Assembly (NCBI GenBank): GCA_036362985.1
Contig: JAYGXS010000004.1
Coordinates: forward strand, 20,112,804-20,176,803
Length of the DNA stretch: 64,000 nucleotides
Direction of reading: 5' to 3'
DNA from: Ligula intestinalis
Lineage: Eukaryota > Platyhelminthes > Cestoda > Diphyllobothriidea > Diphyllobothriidae
The notes below the pieces were generated by a model. That model saw nothing but the letters and a program-made list of their open reading frames with translations. It had not been told where the DNA came from and made no database searches. Both the position numbers and the translations under genes were made by a program. Positions 55,650-64,000 of the stretch are shown here, in pieces; within the stretch, counting starts at the first letter, position 1, and every line of letters begins with the position of its first letter.

Positions 55650-57480
55650 CTCGGTTCCGTGTACTCGGTTGCCCTGTTGTTCCTGTTTCTTTTCATGCGG
55701 AACCTCCGAAAAATGTTATCATCCAATAATGTGATTTTTCCATTCCGCAATTCTACTAGGTACGAAGAGCGAAATCCGCTGTACGTTTGTCTAGAAAACT
55801 TTGGTTGGAAGATTTCATAGAGGCATTTTGTTGTTGAAGTTGAAGTTTGCCAATCACGGATCTGTATACTGCGTTCCAGCTATAAGGTTGTGAATATCAT
55901 TTGAGTCCGAGTTCACTAGCTAAGCCAGTAATAGTTCTCACATTTCTGACCAACGTGCTTCATCCTTATTGCGGAGTAGAACAAATATGACTAGAAGGTT
56001 CAGTATACGTGCGTCCATTAGCAAACCATACGTTAACGCAGCCGGAAACTCAACCACGATGACGTATAACGCAGTCGCCTTTTAGCATTCTATCGATAAA
56101 ACGGCGAGTGTCATCGAAAACTACTAACATGCCGTGGCAAATCTTTACGCATTGTACCTTATATGAAAAAGCTACTCCCCAACATGCATCCAATATGCTT
56201 ATCACCCGTATTTTGCAGATATTTCAGCCAAATACAATGGGTTCAGCTATTTGGTGGTTCCTGGAGCTAACAAAAACTGTTGTTCCATATCGGAGGCAAC
56301 CTTTCCAATTATGCTAGGAATTATGCCAGGATAAATTAGCTTTCTATCGAGGTAAGGAGAACACCTAACAACCGCAAAGCCTATTAAAGTATTTAATTTA
56401 AATACTGTTGTGATTTGAAGCAACTAATTGCCCGATGATTGACCGAACAGCTGGAAAACGGAGGCACCCATAATGCGCTAGCATCATCCATCAGAAGCAA
56501 AAAGTAATCAGGGAATCCTACAGCAACCTGAAAATTTCTGTTTTTTGCCTCGTACGTCGGCTTTATGGTTTAACTGCATCGGAAAGACACTGTGCTTTGG
56601 TATGCTTAATTTATATCAAAATGAAATGACGTCCACCAATTGTTTACGGGCTCTTAGATGTATCTGTTATGTGCGAAAGTATACATCAACCTGAGACTTC
56701 ACGAAAGTACCACCTGGTTGTGACATCAACATAGTTCTCTCGAACTTGATTTCTAACTGTCAATATTTACAATATTTGCAAGCATGCCCCAGAATTCCTT
56801 TTCTGTGCCAAAATTTAGGTCAACACTTTAAAAGCATATTTACGTGTAGTTAACAACGCGGCCGAAAATGCATGATACTTCGTAGCCGTAGATTACAAAA
56901 GAGTTAACTTTTAAAGCTACATCAAAACAGACTCATTTCAGACAGGCCTCTTGTGTAGCAAGAAAATTCATGCAGGTTAAGCCATACCAATTTTCACAAT
57001 GTATTTGAGTTCATAGTACCTATCGCCATGGTTTCTGTCCTGACATTATCCCTCACTCGGAAAATTATCAACAGAAACGCTCACCTTTAAGATCCATGGC
57101 AACGAAATAAACTAAAAAGTCCTTCACCTGTGTGTTTCATCGGTAAGCGTCACTTGGTCGTGCCATTCTAGATTTTATATTATGCAAAAGTAAATACTTA
57201 TGATCGCCTTCACTTAAACTGCCCTCGAGCTAGTATTTGTAATTGCCTTTATCCAGTATAAAATTACTCACTGCTTGTGCAGGCCATACTTGACTACCGC
57301 AACAGAGGGAATATATCTAGATATCAGAAGCTGATGCTGTATAGTGGCCCATCGAATTTTCTAAATATCTTTGAAGCATGAGAGCTGAGCCACGCACACC
57401 TTTAACGTAATAACAACGGAGTAGCCTCGCATCGCTCAACAGACAATAACATCCTGACTACGTCGGAGAAATTTGGAGAT
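55650..57480. other. Intergenic sequence without recognised genes
   Basis: AT-rich. No supportable feature. Confidence 0.4.
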
Positions 57481-57489
57481 TACTCCAGA

Positions 57490-58150
57490 CCCAAACGGCC
57501 GAGCATGCAGCGGCGGTTGAGAAAAAAGGACGCCATTTCTCAGGTTGCAGCTCACTCGACGGGACTCGGCCATATTTTCAAGTTTGACGAGGCCAAAATC
57601 CTCGCAAGAGGTGACAACCGCGTGAGCCGCGAGCTCCTGGAGTCATGATTCTCAGGCCCCCAGTCCATCAACAAGCGCAATGATTTTGCGTTCCCATACG
57701 GTGTACTGAGAAGTTTCCTGAGCAAGAGAATCAGTCACGTGGGTAGGTCCTGGCGCAGCAACAACTCTGACGACAGTAAGCATAATTGTCACCCATTTAT
57801 TAGGCCTGCATCCGACGCTGGCAAGTCCAGTGTGGCAATTAGTGAGTCAAACGCGAAGTGTCAAGCCAGTACCGCATCAATTAAGACCCAAGCGGTGGCT
57901 ACAGAAGTGAATAATTATCACACGCACGCAGATGGCCGCTATAAACTGCAAATACCGTGCAAACTGTACATGTTGCAACCCGCTCTGTGCATGACTATGA
58001 CTGTGCTACCATTACCTATGATTAAGGATCCCCGACGCAATCCGAAACGTCAGGAAAATAAAACTCCTGTCCCAGTGATCGCATCCTCTTCCTCTGAACT
58101 GCTATCTGGAACTCGCATATTATCCACTACTAACATCCTGACTGTCATAT
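57490..58150 (+). pseudogene. PLE 3' end: GIY-YIG remnant, spacer, hammerhead-like box and terminal tail
   Basis: Encodes DAISQVAAHSTGLGHIFKFD, EAKILARGDNRVSRELLES, a stop, then SGPQSINKRND. The spacer contains CTATAAACTGCAAATACC. The box at 58017-58064 (GATTAAGGAT...CAATCCGAAACGTCAGG) and the tail CAGTGATCGCATCCTCTTCC with ACTCGCATATT follow. This gives the order of a complete PLE 3' end of the ETGR clade. Confidence 0.7.
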
Positions 58151-58371
58151 GCTATTGCCTGCAACTACCTCATTTTGATAGGGTTCAAAATCTCGCATGG
58201 AATCATCATCAGAAACAACAGTAGAAACGGATAATTCATACACCGGGGTGGCGGTATTTATAGGATACAGTCGATAGGCTACTGCCTACCTATCACACTT
58301 AATGACTTCCCTCTATCGAAGAAAGCCATTCGCTTCTGCGCAAATGCTGAACTTCCATCACACAGGGTGGA

Positions 58372-58605
58372 CTAAGGTGTGATTATTGCTCGGTCATCTG
58401 GTTCTCTGGCGCAGGCATAAGACGACGCGTTTGCCTCTGCGTTCCCCGAGTGGCGAATTGCTTTGGCCAAACTGAACCTCAGCACCGAATATGGATTGAG
58501 CAGGTCATTGCACTTGTTAATATACTGAGAGCCGGTGGACATTGGTTTGAGTAATTTGCAACTCACAACATCGTGGTAATAAATTACCGGAAAGCGAACT
58601 GCCAA
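58372..58605 (-). pseudogene. PLE C-terminal fragment, antisense
   Basis: The minus strand encodes MSTGSQYINKCNDLLNPYSV and LRFSLAKAIRHSGNAEANAS. It matches the minus-strand block at 61790-62080 and, more distantly, the plus-strand SGPQSINKRND at 57.65 kb. It abuts a plus-strand PLE tail at 58605, making a head-to-head junction. Confidence 0.65.
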
Positions 58606-58800
58606 GCCAGCACCGCACCAATTACATCAAACGAGGGTTACAGGAGCAGATACTTATGGTATGCATGGGAAAGCCGCTACGAACTATAAATACCACGCAG
58701 TCCGTGCATGTATGACCCCAACCTGCATATATCTCAAACCATTCTACGGTTAACTGTGATTAGGGATTCTCGACAGAATCCGAAAAGGTAGCTCTTTTGC
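58605..58800 (+). repeat. Second plus-strand PLE spacer with hammerhead-like box
   Basis: Parallels 57865-58060 (CAAGCCAGCACCGCACCAATT; CTATAAATACCACGC). The box at 58754-58780 has GGATTC paired with GAATCC around TCGACA, then GAAAA. The 6-bp stem II is perfect, but the upstream core CUGAUGA is altered to CTGTGATTA. Confidence 0.55.
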
Positions 58801-59600
58801 GTAAACAAGCCTTCCTTTTAGTCAAAACTTCATTTTACCTAGTACGCCCGATTCTCACTTTTTTTGGAATTTTCCGCTTTCCTAAAAATACTGATATTTC
58901 TATACAACATACTATTAATTGATAAATCACAACCTTCACTTTGTTGAAGAACGACTGTTACGTTCCTGTTGAAATACTTTAGGGGCCGCAGCTCGAGCTG
59001 CGTTTTGTGTAACAGAGAGTTTCGTGTAAAAATCCTTGGATTTCATGAGTAAGACTAACTACTGTATTTAGAGCGGCTCCGGTTAAAGTGCCAATTTACT
59101 ACTCAACGTGTGTGCCATAATACATTGAATTTTTATTCTTCCTTTGTTTGGCATAATTTTAATGCAACGTTATTTGTGTTCTGACAGTTGCTGATAACAC
59201 TTAATCTAGAGTTTTGCAAAACGGCTAAGAAAATCCTTACCATCAATCCGCTAAGTTCAAACGCACTGACTGAAATGTCACTCTTCACCGTCAACTGCCA
59301 CAGGGGCACTCAGAGACCAGATTCTGCAGGCGACCTCTTAGCTTGCCTGCCAACTAACACAGTTTGGTGGGGCGCCACTAGCACCACCTTCGTGTATCAG
59401 TCACGCGGGTGCTAGGTGACCTGTTGATGAGTTTTTTTCGTGTGGAATTCCAAAATACGTCTACGAAGGAAGGCAGATATGAGGCTGCGACTGGGCGTCT
59501 TCTAATCTTCTAGCCACATCTTTGAAATTAAACTGGAAGCCCTTCTGTCTTGGCCGAGACCCCCTGCAAGATCGCAGATATAAATTTGTAATGCCGAAAG
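58801..59600. other. AT-rich intergenic sequence
   Basis: Nothing supportable seen. Confidence 0.4.
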
Positions 59601-59619
59601 ATTCGGGTTCCAGCTATGT

Positions 59620-60040
59620 TATCACGTTCATCATCTCCCAAAGGTAAGGAAAATGAAGAGGGGGCGGGTTCATGGACCCAATTAGATTTGAACCGATGTT
59701 TCGAAAACCTTCTCGCTTCCGTCGTCAGAGTATTTTGGTAGCTGCGTCTGGTGGTCTTGGATTAGCTAGCCTTGCCGTCTGCCTCAAATTATATCGGTGT
59801 TGGACGTGTGAACTTTGACCTGCCCGTTCGTTGCCGACCTCATTTGGTCTCCCGGAGGTTGGCTGCTGGTGGGCTTGCTCGATCTTTGTCCCCTCTGCGG
59901 TCAGCGTGGTTGTAGGCAATTCGATACGCTTGCTGGCCTCCCCCACATTGATACGTTATCGCGTTCATCCTCTCCCAAAGGTAAGGAAGGAGAAGGGGGC
60001 GGGTTTATGGATCAAATTATATCTGAACTGACGTTTAGAA
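59620..60040 (-). repeat. Repeat with coding-like minus strand ending in YNLRQTARL, copy 2
   Basis: The minus strand encodes MGEASKRIELPTTTLTAEGT, then HQQPTSGRPNEVGNERAGQS and VQHRYNLRQTARLANP. RYNLR-type tails occur at the C-termini of some LTR-retrotransposon integrases, so this may be the end of a pol gene. The left part (TATCACGTTCATCATCTCCC... 59620-59705) is repeated at 59952-60025 as a short tandem duplication. Confidence 0.5.
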
Positions 60041-60632
60041 ATGATATGTTATCTTGATGTGGCAATTGACATGGTAATACTGGTTGAGCAGTAACTCGAT
60101 GTCAGGTGCCAATCCTTCAAAAGTGTAATGCTTATTTCTCGCTAAAATTGGTCTATTAAGTTATGTCACGTGGAAATCATCAGATGTGCCAGTAAACACG
60201 GTGTCGGCTGACCAGCGTTGCATCTATGCTGTCAGGAGTTGGATGTCCCTGTCGCAGTTGGTAGGTATTTGGTCGCTTGCCTCGGGTTACCCATGTCTGA
60301 CACACACGTAAAACGATAAAACTAGCATTCCGTTTCCTTTACTCAAAGTTTACAGCAATAATTTATTAAGAAAATTATTTCATTTTACTTATCACTATCT
60401 TTTCCCCTCTAGAAGGCACCGCTACAATTTGGGTAAGCTGCTTTGGCAACGGTTCACATGCCAAGGCCTTCAAACCATTTCATTCCTATATGGTGCTAGT
60501 TAAAAGCTCAGACACGTGTTGCCTCGATATTTCTGCCACTGCATGATGCAACAACGAAGAATTCGGCTCCTCAATGGGTCCCCCAGCACTCTTAATGTGG
60601 TTTCGGGAATGTGAGCTCTAGATAAAAATCAA

Positions 60633-60958
60633 GGGCGAACGAACGTTTTTGACTATTCATCATCAAGATATTACAGTCATACAAATATATTATATAATAT
60701 ATTATAATAATACTATGTAGAATTAGCAAGGGTAACAAGAGTAGAGTAAACGCGATACAGGAATGACGGGACGACATGAACCAATTGTAGGAGTGCCTCC
60801 CTCTTCCCCCTCTCTGGTCCCTCATGATGACTACAGTCTGATTTTTGATCCCTTAACACCTCTCTCCCTAATTATTACTGATTGGTTGCTCAAGTCTTTT
60901 AAACTCTAACCTCCCTTATGTTTTTATACTAGCCTGATGATGAAAAACGTTCGTTCGC
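60633..60958 (+). mobile_element. Solo PLE-type terminal repeat with inverted arms, third type
   Basis: The left arm 60633-60668 (GGGCGAACGAACGTTTTTGA...CATCATCAAG) is inverted relative to 60933-60958 (CCTGATGATGAAAAACGTTC then GTTCGC). Between them lie a pyrimidine-rich tract (CTCCCTCTTCCCCCTCTCT) and TTTTTATAC. The architecture equals 33654-34013 although the sequence differs. The left arm, read on the minus strand, has GATGA, a TGA/TCA hairpin and AAAAAC; the right arm has lost stem II. Confidence 0.5.
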
Positions 60959-61599
60959 TTAACTTGACTTATTGGCTGCTTACATCGCTCAGAATAATCA
61001 AGGGAATAGTTTCAGAGATTAGAAAGTGCCATTTTTGGAGTTGAATGACCGGAACATGACTTTCATTCAGTTTATGCTTGGGGGGACGTTGCATTTTCGA
61101 CCGATCATCGTCAGGTCAAGTGCCTTGAAATTCGACAAGGCTGTTCGCGAGGAGATGGGAGACTAAGCTTTTCACTGATGTGAAAGGGTGTGAGGGGAAT
61201 GTTTTAACACATTTGTCAGGTTTATTATTCAAATCCGTCAGGAAGAAGTATGAATTAAGTAGTCATCTGGTGAATGCTGTTTTGATTGGTCAGAAAATCC
61301 TGTTTTGTCAGGCAACTTAATTAAACAGCATTTACGGATTCCATATATTTCAGAAGCCGGGCAGGTAAGTTGACCCATATTTCATTAAACCAATCACTTC
61401 TGACCGTAGCTTAATGGTTAACTGGTTAGGCAAACCTTGTACATTGTACCTTGGACCCTGTACTATCGTGAACTCGTCTAATGCAGAGGCCTTTACGTAT
61501 TTCATAACTGGGTCAAATACACATGCGCATTTTTCATTCATGTTATCGGGTTATTAGGGAAAGAGGGTTTGTGCGGTGCAAAATTGTGTGTTAGACTGC

Positions 61600-62080
61600 C
61601 AATACAAGCAAACATGCGAATCCCAGGAAGAAATTGAGCAGAAGCTTCTATCGTTGGGATAACGCTTTCATTCGCCTGACGTTTTGACATCTGTCGTGGA
61701 TTCTTCGTCAGAGACATGAGCAGAATATATGCACAGGTATTTGCAGTATTTAAATCACATAGTCATTACTGCAAACGTATTACGACAATTAACTATAATT
61801 GTCCTCTTGTGCGCTGAAAGCTTGTTGACCGGCGGGCGGGCTCTGACTTTCTGAACTTTCATCATGTGTGGTGGACTCGGGCGCGGCGATTGCTCGGCCA
61901 TCTTGCTCTCCGGTGTTGGCGTAAGACGACGTGGTGGCCTGTGCGTTCCCCAAGTGGTGCCTTGCTTTGGCCAAATTATCAGTGGATTGGACAAATCGTT
62001 GCACTTGTTTATGTATTGGGGGCCCGGGAACCATGAATCCATGAATTCTCGGCTCTTGTGAGAATGTCGGCCGTAACAAA
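61600..62080 (-). pseudogene. PLE 3' end, antisense: coding tail, hammerhead-like box, terminal tail
   Basis: On the minus strand, 62079-61790 encodes QYINK-type PPIHKQVQRF/INKCNDLSNP in two frames and ends near EQDGRAIAAPESTTHDESSE. Then 61720-61670 reads CTGACGAAGAATCCACGACA...CAAAACGTCAGGCGAATGAA, and 61660-61600 gives the tail TTCCTGGGATTCGCATGTTT then GCTTGTATTGGCA. CTGACGA fits the hammerhead core, but GAAA is CAAA. Confidence 0.65.
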
Positions 62081-62734
62081 TGGTGAGAAACTAAATCGGG
62101 GCAGACCAGATTCTCCAGGTTCGTGACTCATTCCATACGACTAATAAATACAATCGATTTCAACTGTTTAGTACGAAATTTGTGAAAATAAGAAATCGTA
62201 AGCTGCAGTTTCACATAAAGGCTATCCCTAAACCTCCTGAGGAAGTAAGATAACAATATCTAGGTTTATATTCAGGAAACCAAGGCGAGTATAGACTTCT
62301 CGGGAAGTGTTCACCTTTTCGCCGGAAAATTTTCCAAAACATTCGTTTCAGTAGTAATGCTAGTGGGACACTCACCGGTTGAATTACAGGAAACACTCGA
62401 CACTCTGTTCCTCGGTGGCTCACCCTTGAGCCCTGACGGCAGCCGCACAGTCGTTAGTACTATAGGCAAAATACCAGTGCTACAAAGACAAAGGATGCTG
62501 AAAGGGCCGTTCCTGGCTAATTAGCAGTTGCCAACTAATAATACCCGACCCAAGGTTTTGCAAACCCTAAAGTTTAAACCCATTGGTTAGAAGTCTAATG
62601 TCTTTAACAATGCAGCACGGTTTGGCTGTCCTGTTGATTCCAGGGCACAAAGGAACACCTCTAGCCCTTAAAGCTATTGGTGAACGTCCGAATCTTCCTG
62701 TTAAAAAAAACGATCGCCACCCACAGAGAAAGGA

Positions 62735-62800
62735 GCCCATAACTCAAGGGTTAGGCCGTCGGAATCCTAACCAGTGGGTCGCATACTCGATCCTCAGATG
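62735..62800 (+). repeat. tRNA-like SINE segment
   Basis: GCCCATAACTCAAGGGTTAG then CATACTCGATCC, with A-box and B-box spacing. It is followed by AGAAATAGCCATTTCAGTCC, a variant of the SINE phrase seen at 5578. Confidence 0.4.
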
Positions 62801-62962
62801 TTGCAACACTTGGGCTTGGATATGGTTCAGAGATGAAGGGTAATAATAAGTCAGAAATAGCCATTTCAGTCCCCCGTGTCTTTTGTGTTAGCGTTAGTAA
62901 TTCTACAGCTCCAGTTCTTTGATACAAAAGGTCCTGTGCGGTGGAACCGTCCTGAAAGCCAG

Positions 62963-62995
62963 CTGATGATGGCGACGCAGCTGTGCGAAACAGAA
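62963..62995 (+). ncRNA. Possible hammerhead-like core
   Basis: CTGATGA (62963-62969) and GAAA (62987-62990) are both exact, with a possible GCG/UGC stem between and two unpaired bases. There is no matching stem I and no adjacent PLE coding remnant, so this may be chance. Confidence 0.25.
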
Positions 62996-63099
62996 AACGG
63001 CTACCCGAAGTGTGCATAAGTCTTCTTACGCATCTCTGTTTGCGCATTGACCGTATCAGACATACAGCAATCAGACTGAACTGCCTCACGACACAAACT

Positions 63100-64000
63100 G
63101 ACCTTTTCTCTATTTTTGGGTTTGGTCTGGTCTGACTGTGGGTCTGTTAACTTGAACTTAGTGGGCTGTCTCTATTGTGTCATGTTACATAGGTGTGCAC
63201 GAAAGCTCTCTGAAGGACATCTTATTTGAGTGACCACAGTCTAGGTATATAATCTTTACCTGCCTAGATCTCTTAGCGAAAGAATGCTTTTGAAGATAAT
63301 GGTTACTTAACTGAATGAATAAAAGAGACGCGTTGGCCATCGTCTTTAAGTTTACTCCTTCTCAACCGTCCTTGGATTTGAATGTTCGTTGTACAAGGAT
63401 TAAATGCCCCTCGTTTACTGTAAAAGATCTGAGTGAAACCCGTAGCATTTGCAAAGAACAGTCGGCCAATTTTGGTCAAATTTACGGTTTTGTCGATGAG
63501 ATAGGACTCACGACTAAGTTTTCTTGTGAGAAATTATGTCGACCTTTATGGTTTGTTTTCCAATACTGTTTCATACATCCAAGAAACTTCGAAAAACTTG
63601 TCTAGAAGGACTTGGTAGAGTAAATTAGCAAGGACTTCGGCATTATATTTTTCAGTCAAATCTACAAGAAAGCGCTGAGTTCTCATTGTTTTTTGCTGTT
63701 GCAATAGGCATAGAATGGTGGCTTGCGGCGAAATACATAAAACGCAAAATGTGATTTGTGCTCAGTGTGATTAACGCAGCACAACCAAAAGGAAAAAGAG
63801 TTCGATGAAATTATTAGTAGTGATCGCGAAAAATCTCATCAGTTCTAAGGGACAGGCGTTTCAATATAGTCGACTCAAAATGAGAGATATTTGAAATTTA
63901 ATCCTATCATCAGACCAAGTGACAGTTGCCCTGGTTGGTTTCATCAAAGCTTCACACGCTTCGTGGGAGAAGCCGCTGAAGACTAAGGCTTACTGGGAAT
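63100..64000. other. AT-rich end of window
   Basis: A 96-codon frame at 63315-63605 has no recognised motif or splice context. Nothing further is supported. Confidence 0.35.

Noticed and set aside
57739..58224. A 161-codon plus-strand frame taken as a gene
   Set aside because: It spans the PLE spacer, the hammerhead-like box and the terminal tail, which recur elsewhere as non-coding repeat.
62751..63089. A 112-codon minus-strand frame
   Set aside because: It overlaps a tRNA-like repeat and has no conserved motif.

Overview
This is animal nuclear DNA. It shows spliced exons with GT-AG junctions, introns up to several kilobases packed with decayed retroelements, microsatellites and tRNA-derived repeats. 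The many Penelope-like elements (PLEs) with GIY-YIG endonuclease modules, the hammerhead-ribozyme-like cores beside them, and one 28-nt intron would fit a flatworm, perhaps a tapeworm. That assignment is an inference from repeat content and not a species identification.

Host gene, plus strand, 2819-31477. One gene can be followed through 18 exons whose splice phases agree at every junction down to a TAG stop at 31475-31477. A 19th exon of 10 nt is proposed. The exons encode about 1,050 residues of a mostly helical, leucine-rich protein. I do not recognise the family. The 5' end is not in the window or was not found. One exon, 23327-23541, contains an in-frame TGA, so the gene may be broken, mis-assembled or spliced differently there. 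A short reading frame at 47-159 may be the last exon of an upstream gene.

Introns, 2.9-31.4 kb. They hold antisense and sense PLE fragments, several solo LTRs (the clearest at 21755-22159, with a 5-bp target duplication), tRNA-like SINE pieces, and a nested block at 23.55-26.3 kb. In that block a PLE is interrupted by a small LTR element (23890-25281) and by a second solo LTR (25792-26137). The first LTR element carries two antisense coiled-coil exons with their intron retained.

Intergenic part, 31.5-64 kb. I found no convincing host gene. The main feature is a nearly full-length PLE (33647-36729) with about 310-bp direct repeats, an inverted arm, an 11-12-bp target duplication and hammerhead-like motifs in all three repeat arms. 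Its open frame is broken by three stops and two frameshifts. It sits beside a solo LTR (36750-37323) with a 5-bp target duplication. Further on lie PLE 3' tails (42.8, 57.5-58.8 and 61.7-62.1 kb), fold-back T-rich/A-rich repeats (47.2-50 kb), a cluster of tRNA-like segments (53.9-54.6 kb), and two copies of a repeat whose minus strand ends in an RYNLR-type tail (55.2 and 59.6 kb). The rest is AT-rich sequence in which I see nothing supportable.
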